Assembly (NCBI GenBank): GCA_009823505.1
Contig: VZQC01009509.1
Location: 1,472,247 to 1,536,246, forward strand
Length of the DNA: 64,000 bases
Direction of reading: 5' to 3'
From: Rhizomys pruinosus
Taxonomy: Eukaryota; Chordata; Mammalia; Rodentia; Spalacidae
Positions 12,311 to 22,783 of the stretch are shown one piece after another. Position 1 is the first letter of the stretch; each line of letters starts with the position of its first letter. The position numbers were made by a program, and so were the translations under genes. The notes beneath the pieces are model-generated. The model saw nothing but the letters and a program-made list of their open reading frames with translations, ran no database searches and was not told the origin of the DNA.

Positions 12311-12390
12311 GTCATGACGGTTTCTAGGACCTCCAAGATGATGAGGGAGTGTCTAGACTCACTGAGAAGAGATCTGGGTTATTTTGGAAG
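12311..12390 (+). other. Candidate short exon (unproven)
   Basis: An 80-bp segment is preceded by a pyrimidine-rich tract ending 'ttttcccttccag' and followed by 'gtaaca'. Only one forward frame is open across it (26 codons, beginning V-M-T-V-S-R-T-S-K-M-M-R-E-C and ending D-L-G-Y-F-G). The other two frames stop. The length is not a multiple of three. No protein family was recognised, so it could equally be a non-coding RNA exon or a chance splice-like segment. Confidence 0.25.
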
Positions 12391-12565
12391 GTAACAATGA
12401 TTGATTTTCTGACCTGTACTTCCAAAGGCATGGTGAGCCCCCTCTTGTTTTCTGCAATCTGCTTCTGCCCTCTTCTCTCTCTGTTTCCATTTCCCCCTCT
12501 AAAACCAAAATAAAACTTCCCACCATCTTGGTAAAGGTTGCATGGGAGGTGGGAGATTTTGGGGA

Positions 12566-12784
12566 GGCTGAGGATGCCTCAGTTGGTAGAGTGGTCATCT
12601 AGCATGTATAAAGCCCTGGATTCAACCCCTAGCACCACAGGAACCAGGTATCCTGGCACACCCCTGCAAGCTTAGTACTCTGGAGGTAGAACCTGGAAGA
12701 TCAGAAGCTCAAGGTCGTCCTTGACTACACTGTGAGTCTCAGGCAAGCCCGGGCTTCAAGGGACCCTGGTCACAAAATAAATAA
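12566..12784 (+). mobile_element. B4 SINE (ID-like head plus B1-like body)
   Basis: Head 'gcctcagttggtagagtggt', 'catgtataaagccctggatt', 'cccctagcaccacag' joined to a B1-like body: 'ggcacacccctgcaagctta', 'agaacctggaagatcagaag', 'gggcttcaagggaccctggt' and an A-rich tail. Confidence 0.7.
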
Positions 12785-13225
12785 GTTTGAGAACCAGTCT
12801 AAGAGGTAAAAGCTGCTTAAGTTCTATGGGGAGATGAATCAGTTAGTGAATTATAGTATGTACAATGGAATATTAATTAGCTTTAATAAGGATGGAAATC
12901 TGATCACAACATAGCCGAACCTTAAGGACATGGTGCCCTGTGACAGAAGCCAGACACAAAAGGACAGAGACTATATGACTCCAGTGTTAGAGTAGGCAAA
13001 CTCATGGACCCTGGAAACAGATCGGAAGTTGTCTGGGAGTCAGGGAAGAAGGAAGCATTAGTGTTGAATGGGTCCTGTGCATTTTGTAAGATGGAGCGTT
13101 CTGTGGCTATGGGTGGCATGGTACTGAGATGGTGGGAGGGAGCTTAGTACCACTGACATGTGCACTAAGGATGGTTTAGGATGGTAACCTTCATGTACAT
13201 TTTTGCATAATTAAAATATAAAAAG
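12785..13225 (+). mobile_element. Ancient mammalian L1 3' end (L1M type)
   Basis: Sense copy: 'tacaatggaatattaattag', 'ccttaaggacatggtgccct', 'gaagccagacacaaaaggac', 'atatgactccagtgttagag', then a G-rich stretch and 'ggatggtaaccttcatgtac'. This is the standard order of an old L1 ORF2 end and 3' UTR. It is the opposite strand of the copies at 2640 and 51040. Confidence 0.72.
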
Positions 13226-13237
13226 GAATACTATTTT

Positions 13238-13376
13238 TTCAAATCAATTTATGTTTTGAGACATGGTCACATGTAGCCCAGGATGGCCTAGAACTCCCTA
13301 TGTAGTGGAGGCTAGCTTTGAGTTCCTGGTCTGTCCCCAGTGTTGAGGTTACAGGTGTGCCCACTGTGCTTGACCT
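13238..13376 (-). mobile_element. Old B1-like SINE
   Basis: Antisense, diverged: 'gttttgagacatggtcacat', 'gtagcccaggatggcctaga' and 'gaggttacaggtgtgcccac'. Confidence 0.6.
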
Positions 13377-13419
13377 TAAAGGGTGCACTCTCAGTACCAG
13401 TTTTTAAAACGCACAAGTT

Positions 13420-13618
13420 GGGGGCTAGAGAGAGGGTTCAGCAGTTAAGAGTGTTTACTGCTTTGTCAGAGGGCTGCAACTTAGACCCTTAACACCTGAA
13501 TGAACTCCAAGTTCCAAGGAATCCAGTGCTCTTTCTAGCCTCTGTGGGTTCTTGCACATATATACACACAGGCTCAGACACAGAAACACACAGAAATAAA
13601 TAAATCTTAAAAAAAAAA
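13420..13618 (+). mobile_element. B2 SINE, older copy
   Basis: Sense B2 head 'ggggctagagagagggttca', 'cagcagttaagagtgtttac', a single 'aactccaagttccaaggaat' block and a tail 'cagaaataaataaatctt' plus A-run. Confidence 0.85.
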
Positions 13619-14144
13619 CTCATGTTATTGTATCAAGCACATTATTTTAACTAATTTGCAATATTATATATGCAATACAAATTATAAATATGTATCCTGT
13701 TGTCTCATAATTTAAATGAAAATTGTATACATCATTATCATAAATAAGATGATTGACCTTAATGTCAGTAAAGCAAACAAATCTCCAAACCAAGGCCAAT
13801 TAAATTTCTTAATGTGTGTTGTTTGTGTGTCTCCTGTGTGGACATTTTCTAATTTGGCTCACTAACATGTGGTGAAGTTGCTATTACATTTCTTTTCTTT
13901 GAAATTGGAATCCCTGGAACACATGAGAATCGGTCTGTGTTCAAAACCAGAGAGGGTGGACTGGAGCAGAGCTGCTTAAGGTTCAGAGGAGGTGGAGGGG
14001 TTGTTAATAGGCACACTCTGGTTTAGTGGATTGGGGTGTGGCCTGGACTTCTGCACTTCTGAGGAACTCTGCCAGATCCCTGGCTTAAAGACCCCTGACA
14101 GCCAGTGATGACTTGCTCTTCATTGCTAGTAGTTCTCAACTACT
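13619..14144. other. Unique stretch, AT-rich first part
   Basis: 13620-13760 is very AT-rich without a clean repeat unit. The remainder has no recognisable feature. Confidence 0.45.
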
Positions 14145-14490
14145 GCATTACTTATCTCATTGTGACAAAATACCCAATAAAAGCAACTCAAGGGAGGAAG
14201 GGCTTATTTCCGCCCACAGTTTGAAGGTGTAGCCCATCATGGTGAAGAAGACAGGAGACCGGGTGTGCAGCAGCTGGTCACGTGGCATCCACGGCCAGGA
14301 AGCAGAGCGAGGAAAGCGGTGTTCAGCGGCTTTCTCTTTTTTTTATTCCGTCCGGAACTCCAACCATGTTTAAGATGGTGTTGCTACCTCAGTTAACCTC
14401 ATCTGGTAACTCCCTCCCAGACATGGCCAGAGCTGTGTCTCCTAGGGGATCCAGATCCTGTCCAGTTGGCAGTCAGTGTGGACCATCACC
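14145..14490 (+). mobile_element. Dispersed rodent repeat (RMER1-like)
   Basis: Best sense copy for orientation: 'cattacttatctcattgtga', 'caaaatacccaataaaagca', 'ggaagggcttatttccgccc', 'catcatggtgaagaag', 'cagctggtcacgtggcatcc', 'ggccaggaagcagagcgagg' and 'tcctgtccagttggcagtca'. Related copies lie at 1954, 17354, 17782, 18950 (minus), 34283, 37078 and 41044. Confidence 0.7.
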
Positions 14491-16539
14491 GCTCTCCATG
14501 ACAGCACTGGTGCTCGTTGGCTTCTGTGGTGTTTTTGCTGTCGTCTTCCTACTCTTCTGCCCCTGGGTTCTGCGCTCTGAAAACCTCCATCATTTGATCT
14601 TGCTGGGGTGCTTCACCAGGGTGCAGTAGAAGGCGGAGTGGCAGGGCTGTCTTTCACAGCATGTCCTGAATCCTCTTTCCATGCTCTGTGGTTATTGCTA
14701 AGGAGGACAGCTGACTCAGCAGAACTGTAACCCAGCTCACCATTCCCCTCTGAAGTCAACTCCAGGAGAACAAATGTTTATTGAGTGCTAAGTATGTGTA
14801 GGGCGCAGTGCGTGTCCTTGGAGTTGACCAGTGTGGCTCTTCCCCTAAGGAAACAAAAGCAGGGTGGGTGTGTTGATGCCGTTCGTGACCAGGCATGCTC
14901 CTGTGTGGGTCTGATACCACGGACGGACAAGCTCCTCCTGGGAGCCGTCTGCCCTTGGCCCTGTCTCTGGCTTCAGCCTCATCTTCAGATTGCTGTGTTT
15001 TGTTTGTTTCCATGTTTAAGTCCTATTGCTCCGGTGACTGAAGTGCAAAGTCTTTCTTTCAAGACAAAGAGTATACTTGTTTCTGTGAAGGCTCTTTCTA
15101 AATTGTGTCCAGTTACTTTACCAGTCCTAATGTATACATTATTATTGATTATAATTATCGTTGGAGAATAAAAATTTGCCTTTATGACATCATGTAGAAG
15201 GCAGAATTTGAATCAGCCTCCTAAGATCTACTCCTTGATCCCTGGGGTGGTAGTGGTGACTGATGGATGAGATTCTTGTGCTTATTTTATACGCCACAGT
15301 AGATCTATCTGTGGTATGGAGATTGCCCAAGTGAAACTGGGTTCCTTATGTACTAATGGAACTAAAACAGGGCACTCATCCATAGGAAGTACCACACGAT
15401 GAAAAGAACAGAGAGTTAGAGAGGGGAAGTTCGAGCACATCTTTTTGTTCTGCTCCTTCCTAGCAAGGGCAGATCTCCCACTTCCCTGAGCATCATCTGT
15501 GAAGCAGAAGAGAGGACTAGTTAGCATCTCATCACAGGGTCAGCTCTGTTCTTCAACAGCCTTCTAGAACACAGTCCTTGCTTTCACTTACTGTCCCTGG
15601 CACACTAGATGTAGGATGAGAATCTGTCGCATGAATTTTTTCGATAGTTAAAAATCCTTGAGAAATTTCCCAGTTCATTTTAAGACCACTCTAGCATCCC
15701 CCTGTTGTGGTGTAGCATTAATCTGAAGTTTGCACCATAAAGTTACGTCAACATGTCTTATTCCATTGAAAAAGTGATGGTGGAGAACAGGGCATACCCT
15801 GCAGCTTGTTGGTCACCAGCACAGGCTGAAAATGGTGAGCTCTAGAGTCTCTCATCTCGAGGGAATAAGCGGGCAACACCGACCTATAACACCCACTTGC
15901 TTCCCTTTCGAGATCCAAAGTGGTTCTGTCTGGAAGTGGTACTCTGTGTAAAGACCTGCTCACCAGCAGTGACTCTCAGTGTGCTTTCTCACGGTTGGTT
16001 TGAGGAACCCACCCTGGCCTTGTGGCCCCACTTTGCCTGAGCCTAGACTGCCAATTTGAGAGTCATATTTATATCCATGTCTGTGTCTGAGTACTTGGAT
16101 TTTAACACAAGTGGCTGCACGGTGTCCTCTCAGTTGCTAGTCTTTTTCCTATGAGATGATTCTTCCCTGCGTTGAAGGATCTTGTTCACATTGCAAAATA
16201 AGAATCTGCAGAAAATTAAGGGCACTTGGGTTATCATATTTCAGAGATATGGTATTTCAAAGGGAAAATGCTAATTACGGAGCGTGCTCCTTCCCCACAC
16301 CTGGAGCTGCTATCCCTGCTGTCGGCTCGGTGCTGATTTTCATAAATTGGACCTCGAGTGCTTGAGGAGGGGCAGCCCGGCAGCTCAATCACCAGGAGGA
16401 CGGTGGGAAACCTCTGCCAACCATAAGGAAAGGAAGAAGGGAGTACTTACCTTGGCTGCCTTCCTGCAGGCACAGAGCCTCCAGGGAGCTCTTAGAGAGG
16501 CTGAGTTCCAGCACAGAAAACAACATCACCCACGTGGGT
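14491..16539. other. Unique block
   Basis: About 2 kb with no certain repeat. Open frames of 115 and 128 codons near 14282-15171 show no domain. Minus strand 16451-16500 is a possible exon (see findings). Confidence 0.45.
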
Positions 16540-16640
16540 GTCAGGGAGATGACCAAGTCGGTAGGGTGCTCCCTATGCAAGCAGGAGAACCTGGGTTTCC
16601 GAGCCCAGCAGCCATGCAAAAACTGGGTTTCTCTCTTGGC
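16540..16640 (+). mobile_element. tRNA-like head of a B3/B4-type SINE
   Basis: 'gagatgaccaagtcggtagg', 'gtgctccctatgcaagcagg' and 'cctgggtttccgagcccagc' follow the A-box to B-box layout of the tRNA-like SINE heads. The rest of the SINE is not recognisable. Confidence 0.4.
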
Positions 16641-17353
16641 CGCTGTATGATACACCATAAAATAGCTAGAGTGGCACTGTCTCTATTACCACAGACAGCG
16701 ATGGAGCCCTTCTCCCCCAGGGTACCCCCTCTTTCCACACCCCCATTCTCCTTGGTATATTATAGTGTGATGGCTTTTTCTTCGTCGATTTTAATTTCGC
16801 CCTGGTCCTGCCTGCCCTCACTTGATGTTTGTCTTGTGAAAATGACTTCGGTGGAGCTAGCTATTGTTCCTTCTGTCACTTTTTAAAACAATAGTGGGGG
16901 GGGGTGATGGGGGGGAGAGGGATCGAGGCTCCCACACAGGCAGAGGCCCAAGAGTGTACAGAAGCACAGGGTGCTCTGGGAATCCTGGCCTCATCTCTTC
17001 CCCTTGCCCATTCTCGACCGTCAGTACAAGTGACATACTTTCTGCCACTAGGCCAGGGACTCAGACCTCAAGCTTCAAAAGACTGCAGCATTTCTGAATC
17101 TTGTGTCCCGTGAATGTCCCCCTGATGGCCTGTAATCATACTGGCCCTCCATCCTGGCAGACCAACCCCAGTGCCCCAGCCTTGGGGGCTTGCAACAGAC
17201 TCCTTTTTTGGATTCGTAGTTTGGCAGTCATTTCATAGGAGGTTAATTCTAGTAAAATGATCCAGTCATTGTCTATTAATTTTATTGAGCATTTATAGCT
17301 CACCCTTAACTTTCCTCCTTTTTTCTCTTTCTGTTAATGTGGAGCCTAATTGT
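16641..17353. other. Unique stretch with G-rich tract
   Basis: G-runs at 16894-16904 and 16910-16916. A 200-codon plus frame at 16284-16886 spans the SINE head and unique DNA and shows no domain. Confidence 0.45.
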
Positions 17354-17520
17354 ATTAGCTACTTTTCTTGTTCTGTTGACAGAATACCTGATGAGCCCAA
17401 CATTGGGAAGGGTTACTTTGACACAGGCTTGAAGATACAATCCGGCAGTGGTGGGGAAGCGTGTGGCAGGGTTTCATCTGAAGTCACGATGCAGAGAGCC
17501 ACAAGAGAAGTCTCTCTGGA
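17354..17520 (+). mobile_element. Dispersed rodent repeat (RMER1-like), 5' part
   Basis: 'attagctacttttcttgttc', 'gacagaatacctgatg', 'gggaagggttactttgacac' and 'gtggtggggaagcgtgtggc' match the start of the copy at 14145 with substitutions. Confidence 0.5.
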
Positions 17521-17781
17521 AAGACCCTCTCGGACATGCTGCGGAACTTTGTGTGCTAGCAGCAGTCGGAATTTCCATCCAAGAATCCTACTTCCTTATT
17601 CTTCTTTCCTGGGGTCCCAGAGTACGTAGTATCCTTAGTCCTCAGGCCCATACTTTGTGAAAATGAATGGAACTCGGATTAGTAAAAGTGCTTTTGTCTT
17701 GGCACCTTATGTGTTTCACGCTGCAGGATGTCTGATCATTTGCTTGTAACAGTGCAATTCTGTCCCTCCCTCTTGGACACT

Positions 17782-17985
17782 GCATTAGTTACTCTCCTCA
17801 TGGTGACAAAGTATGTGATGAAAACAACTTGAGGGAAGAGGGTTTATTTAGGCTCTCAGTTCAAGAGGACACTATCCATCACGTGGGGGGGTCACGGCAG
17901 TATGAGGAAGAGGACAGCTCGTCCCAGGCATCTCAGTCAGGAAGTAGATAAAGAGTGAAGAATGCATTTTTTTTTTTTCTAGCTT
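17782..17985 (+). mobile_element. Dispersed rodent repeat (RMER1-like), 5' part
   Basis: 'gcattagttactctcctcat', 'ggtgacaaagtatgtgatga', 'agggtttatttaggctctca' and 'ctatccatcacgtggg'. It lies only about 260 bp after the fragment at 17354 in the same orientation, and both carry the 5' end, so they are two separate insertions. Confidence 0.55.
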
Positions 17986-18737
17986 GTTCCTTTCTATGCA
18001 ACCTGGGGATCTCAGCCTATGGAATGAAGCTAGTGGTTAGGGCAGAAACTTTGCCTTTTCTTTCCCAATATAATGATTCCAACTGACTTTGGCTTTGTGA
18101 ATGCACAGAATCTGTGCAAGAATCAGAGGTGTGTTGTGACCTTAGCCTGTGTGGAAGACAAACATGACTTTAGAGAGACATTAGCATAAGAGAGTCAATA
18201 AGGCAGTGTACTCCCTGTGGGATGTATATTAAATGAATTGAAAAATCTTACTTCATAAAATGCTATCACAGTGGACACTTGAAGACTATATTCTATTCTT
18301 CCTACATTTTCCTGATATTAATGTGACAGAGAACCATCTGATGAGAAAGGTTTTCAGGTCCCTCAAGAAGGGCATTATACTGCATACCACTGATGCAATT
18401 CCCAAGTGTGTTTTCTGAGTTTCCAGGTGAAAATGTTCTATCATGTGTCAGCAGCGTACACACAATGGTTTCAGTGATTGGCCCACTGTCATGAGAGCTA
18501 GAAGGAATCCAAAGTTCCTCTAACATCCCACATGGGTTTTAAGCAATACTGGAAGAGGGTACCCAGTTCATGTGAAAGTGACAGGACAGTTCACAGGGCA
18601 GACAAGGAAGCTGCTGCTGGACAAGTGGAGCTTCTCAGACATTGTGAGACCACAGAGTTCAGAGCCACGGGGGGTAGATGCAGGCAGTCTTATTCTGCTT
18701 ACCCCGCCACATTACCAAGTTGCAGTTGTAAAGCCAT
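17986..18737. other. Unique stretch
   Basis: Nothing recognised. Two open frames (128 codons plus, 74 codons minus) have no domain. Confidence 0.45.
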
Positions 18738-18870
18738 CAATAGCTCTTGCTGGTGTGGTAGTACACATCTGTAATTCCTGCCTTTGGAGGATCAATAGTT
18801 TAAGTCATTCTTACATAGTGAGTTTGAGGCCAGCCTGGGCTACATGTGACCCTGTCTCAAATACTCCACT
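18738..18870 (+). mobile_element. Old B1-like SINE
   Basis: 'tggtgtggtagtacacatct', 'gtaattcctgcctttggagg', 'gtgagtttgaggccagcctg' and 'ctacatgtgaccctgtctca'. Confidence 0.62.
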
Positions 18871-18949
18871 CCCAAACAAATCAATCCCACAGTCAAGCCT
18901 TTCCAAGCTTGTGATAGACAACATCTTACTGTTCTCCATGATTGGTCTG

Positions 18950-19453
18950 AGCTGGTAGTTACATAACTCTTGAGATTGTTACTGTCATCGGCTTGAGGAA
19001 TCTAGACTAGCTTGGGAGGGTGGGTCTGTATGTGGGGGATTATCTTGATGATGTAATTGTTTTATCCTTTTTTTGGTATTTTTGAGACGGGATCTCCATT
19101 TTAGTACCAGCTGTCCTGGAGCTCGCTCTGTAGACCAGGCTGGCCTTGAACCGACAGAGATCCGCCTACCTCTGCCTCCCGAGTGCTGGGATTAAAGGCG
19201 TGTGCCACCATGCCCAGCGATGATGTAATTGTAATTGAGGAAAGATGGAGGAAGTGAGCTGAAGGCCAGCATGTTTGTTCAGTGTTTTCTGTTCCTGACT
19301 GTGGATGTGACCAGCTTCCGTCAGCCCCTGCCTTTGACAGTCCCCCAAAATGATGGTGTGTGCCTTGAACTGTGAGCTGAAACAAACCCTGTCCTCCCTG
19401 AGTTGTTTTGTTAGGGTAGTTTATCACAGCAACAGGAAAGAAACTGAGACAGA
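18950..19453 (-). mobile_element. Dispersed rodent repeat (RMER1-like), antisense, split by B1
   Basis: Read on the minus strand from 19453: the 'gtctcagtttctttcctgtt' start, 'gctgtgataaactaccctaa', 'ttgtttcagctcacagttca', 'ggaagctggtcacatccaca' and 'ccagctcagac'-like tail, in the same order as 14145-14490. A B1 interrupts it at 19061-19218. Confidence 0.65.
19061..19218 (-). mobile_element. B1 SINE with perfect 14-bp target-site duplication
   Basis: Antisense full B1 from 'tttatcc' T-rich tail to 'caccatgcccagc'. It is flanked by identical 'gatgatgtaattgt' at 19047-19060 and 19219-19232. It sits inside the RMER1-like element and is therefore younger than it. Confidence 0.96.
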
Positions 19454-19852
19454 CCATGTGATTGAAGACAGTTGTTCATCTGCCCCTTAAACTTACCTCT
19501 AAGTTGGTTTTATTTAGTTCCTTCAATATTTTGTCAAAAGTATAACTTTAACTGTACATGTAAAATTTCCTCTTTATTCATGTTCCTATCGAAATTACGG
19601 ACACTAAACCAGTGTCCACTTAAAAGGTTCTGGCCCTTAGAGGTGCCACAGTGTGAGTACTTCCTTCCTGACAGGTTCATTGGTTTAGCTGAACTGGTAT
19701 TCCGGTGGAGACCTTCGGTTTTAATACTCATTTCCCCAGCACCTGGCAAATTATTCTGTTTTCTGGAGGTGGAGTTTCCTTATGTGGGAGTGGGTATAAT
19801 AATAACAACGGCCTCTTGGTGACATGGAGCCTGGCACTTCCTGGGTATTACC
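19454..19852. other. Unique stretch
   Basis: A 116-codon plus frame spans most of it without any recognised domain. No repeat seen. Confidence 0.45.
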
Positions 19853-19975
19853 TTAGAGTTGGATGTGGTGCACACTCTTAATCTTAGCACGCAGGAGGCA
19901 GAGGCGGGTCGATCTCTGTGAGTTCAAGTCCAGACTGTTCTACCTAGTAAGACCTTGTGTTTAAAGAAAGTTATC
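19853..19975 (+). mobile_element. B1 SINE, 5'-complete but short
   Basis: 'ggatgtggtgcacactctta', 'atcttagcacgcaggaggca', 'tctctgtgagttcaagtcca' and 'tacctagtaagaccttgtgt'. It lacks the second half of the usual B1 right end. Confidence 0.75.
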
Positions 19976-20013
19976 TTTTCCCCCCAGGTTGCTTTGTAAA
20001 ATACAAAATATTG

Positions 20014-20105
20014 TTTTAGTGGCTTTGAGTGTAGGTCTATGATAGAGTACTTATCTAGCAAGCTGAAGGCCCTGGAGTTGATCTCTGGCACCACAAAAGC
20101 AAACA
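20014..20105 (+). mobile_element. ID-like SINE head
   Basis: 'ggctttgagtgtaggtctat', 'gatagagtacttatctagca' and 'gccctggagttgatctctgg' followed by 'caccaca' and A-rich sequence. Confidence 0.6.
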
Positions 20106-20145
20106 ATGCCTACCCCCCAATCATTGTGCTAACTTTTTTTTTTCT

Positions 20146-20527
20146 TGTGGATATGTTGTAAATTGGATCTGTAATGTCTCCCAAAGGCCTATGTTAAAGG
20201 CTCGTTCCCGAGTGTATTATCGGGAAGAAGTGGGCATTGCTAATAGGTCTTAGTTCAGTGGGGTAAGCCCTTGAAGGGTGTGATGGACTTTGGTCGCCTC
20301 TTGTACTTTTTCCCTTCCCAGCTGCCATAGTATAAAAGGGTTTTCCTTTACCATGCGTGCCCACTGTGATTCACTGTGCTGCCACAGGCCCAAGGTAATG
20401 GACTAAAATGTCAAATACCAAAAGATTGGAACCTCTAAAAGTGTGAGCCCAAATAAAAGCCTTTCCTCTTTACATGTTGATGCACATTAGCTGTTTGTTA
20501 TAGTCATGGAAAACTGACCAATATAGG
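20146..20527 (+). mobile_element. Solitary LTR-like element (MaLR-like)
   Basis: 'aatgtctcccaaaggcctat', 'gtgggcattgctaatagg', 'gtataaaagggttttc' (TATA-like, 20331-20341), 'ccacaggcccaaggtaatgg', 'agtgtgagcccaaataaaag' (polyadenylation-like AATAAA at 20452) and a 'gaaaactgaccaatat' end. The layout is that of a non-autonomous LTR. Which MaLR/ERVL family is uncertain, and no internal retroviral genes adjoin it. Confidence 0.5.
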
Positions 20528-20826
20528 CTGGCAATAAAAACAGTACCAGTAGTAATGAGTCTCACAGGCCATCCAGGTACATGGTGTTTCCTCCCCTTCC
20601 CTCCCCTTAAGCCACACTCAAACATGCTCTCCAAAAAGATAGACGGCGGAGCATATTCTAGATGTTTTTACTTGGGTACCATCTCAGTAGGTTGCTGGGC
20701 TGTTCTTCATTTGCGCGGCTGTTGTTTTAAACTCTTAAGCCATAAGTAAGATAATGAGTGAGCAGATCATCGTGTACTTTTACTCCTCTTTATCAAGGAA
20801 AGAATGCATTTAAAATGTGAAGGCCT

Positions 20827-21067
20827 GGGCTGGAGAGATAGCCTAGCGGTTAAGAGCACCGACTGCTCTTGCAGAGGACCCGGGTTCAATCCCCAGCACC
20901 CACATGGCGGCTAAGAACCGTCTGTAACTCCAATTCTAGGAGAACTCCAGTTCCAGGGGAGTCCGAGACCCTCTTCTGACCTCCGCGGCATTGCACGACA
21001 TGGGTGCACAAACCTACATGCAGACAGTACATTTATACACATACAAAAATAAAAGAAAATTAAAAAA
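20827..21067 (+). mobile_element. B2 SINE, young subfamily, 14-bp target-site duplication
   Basis: Full B2 with CpG-rich head, the duplicated 'aactccaattctaggag' / 'aactccagttccagggg' block and A-rich tail. Flanking repeats are 'aaaatgtgaaggcc' at 20812-20825 and 21068-21081. Confidence 0.97.
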
Positions 21068-21083
21068 AAAATGTGAAGGCCCA

Positions 21084-21310
21084 AGGCTGTAGCAGTGGCT
21101 CAGCAGTTCCGAGCACTGGCTGCTCTTGTAGAAGACCTGGGTTCAATTCCCAATACCCACATGGTAGCTAAAAAGTATCCCTAACTCTAGGCCCAGGGGA
21201 TCCGACACCCTCTTTTGACTTCTGTGGGCATTGCAGGACATGAATGCACTTACATACATGCAGGCAATACATTCATATGCTTAAAATAATACTAATTTAT
21301 AAAATAAAAC
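21084..21310 (+). mobile_element. B2 SINE, older copy
   Basis: Immediately follows the young copy. Head 'gtagcagtggctcagcagtt', a single unduplicated 'aactctaggcccaggggatc' block and decayed CpGs. The adjacent pair shows the old and young subfamily structures side by side. Confidence 0.86.
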
Positions 21311-21599
21311 GTGGAGGCTGGTTACCAGCAGTGGTTGGGGGAGCACTTTGAGGTCAAGGCTGTCACAGCAGTAATGTGTCACTATGTCACAGCAAGTTCC
21401 AACCCTCTGTCTCTTACAGAGCCCTTTAGTGTCTGACTGACGGAGATATCAGGACCTCCACACCGCCAGTCCCCATCCTGGGGCCATGTAAAGGGACTTC
21501 CTTACAATGTTAAGAGGCTTCTGAGAAATTCTCCTGCACCCTGTCCTCTTCATCTGTCTCTGTCTTTTCTTGATGCTTTCAAAAAAGTATTTCAGATGA

Positions 21600-21945
21600 C
21601 ACAACTTCTAAACCACAGCCATTCCTTACCATTAGAGCGGAGAAGCCCACCATCAAAGTATCAGAAGAAGCAGTATTTAGTCTTACCACCAAAATGGCGT
21701 CTTGTTGCTCTGACGTCATATGGCGGAAGTAGAGGGCTCACAAGGAAGTGGATCCTGGATTTTCACATGATAGAAGAGATATAGATGGAAGCAGACATCC
21801 ACAGCTTAATCACAAGGCCACAAGTCCCATTCACCAGTGTGGATCCTTCCTTGCCTGATCACCTCCCAGAGTGGCCCACTAATGAACCACCCCCATCACC
21901 TACACATGCATGTTGGGGGAAACAGGCATTTAGATTATAGGCTTC
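21600..21945. mobile_element. Ancient repeat, possibly MaLR-like
   Basis: 'agagggctcacaaggaagtg', 'gattttcacatgatagaaga', 'cctgatcacctcccagagtg' and 'catgttgggggaaacaggca' resemble an old dispersed mammalian element with 'cctcacatggtggaag' and 'cctaatcacctcccaaag' motifs. Family and orientation uncertain. It contains a dense cluster of transcription-factor-like sites at 21691-21732 (see findings). Confidence 0.35.
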
Positions 21946-22675
21946 CGGTGTCTGCTGCTCACGAGGACATTTGGACCTCTTTGTTTTCCTTCAGAGATGT
22001 GCTAGCTTCCTGGAGCCAGCGCTCTGGTGTTCTGCCTGTGCCTTGATTCTGGGCTGGAATGACGGGCCGCTTTTCTTGGCCCCCTTCCCTCCCTGTTTTT
22101 CTTGCTGCCTGTGGGCAAAGAGGGAAAGGCTGTTACTTGCCTTTGAATTCTCAGCTTTATAAACACTTGGGAGTCAAGGCTCCGAGTCACTCATCTTCCC
22201 TCCAGTTGTTTTCCACTAAAGCAGAGGTGGAAACTGCTGCACAGTAGAGGAGAGCGTCAACTGGAGATGGAGTCACAGTCAGAAGGCTGGCTTCAGGTGC
22301 CTACTGCTTTCTAGTTGGAAAGCCTTAGACCACTAAGCTATTTTAAGCTTCAATTTCCTCATCTTTAATGCAGATAGAACATCTTATCTTCCCTCTGGGG
22401 CCACTGGGGGAATCAAAGGAGATAGGTACACATTAGAGCTTTGCAAGTTGAAAAACGAGTAACTGTCTGCCCTGTGCCGCTGAGTGCCGCAGGAGACTTA
22501 GTCCATCGGAGTGGAAGTCACATGGGGTTAAAGGTGGAAAGTTCTGGATTGAGCCTCTTGGCTCTTCTTAGCTGTAGAACTTGCAGTAAATTACTCAGTC
22601 TCTTAAAGTTATTTTCAACATTTCTAAAAACAGTGATGATGTAAAGTGTGCTGGTATATTGTTCTATAAAAACTT
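21946..22675. other. Unique stretch
   Basis: No repeat recognised. Several 60-70 codon frames on both strands; none has a domain. Confidence 0.45.
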
Positions 22676-22694
22676 ATCGGGCCTGGTGGCTCAC

Positions 22695-22744
22695 TATTTT
22701 TTTTTTTTTAAGCAAGGCATTCTTCTGTTTCATATTTGGTATTT

Positions 22745-22783
<39 letters not shown>

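Noticed and set aside
15185..15540. Possible old DNA transposon or MLT-like LTR
   Set aside because: Some wording resembles old mammalian repeats, but I could not place two or more motifs in order.
16284..16886. 200-codon plus-strand open frame
   Set aside because: Starts inside unique DNA, runs through a SINE head, has overlapping frames on the other strand and no recognisable domain.
20827..20900. tRNA gene suggested by A-box and B-box words
   Set aside because: These are the tRNA-derived heads of B2, B3, B4 and ID SINEs; no cloverleaf tRNA with a proper acceptor stem was found.
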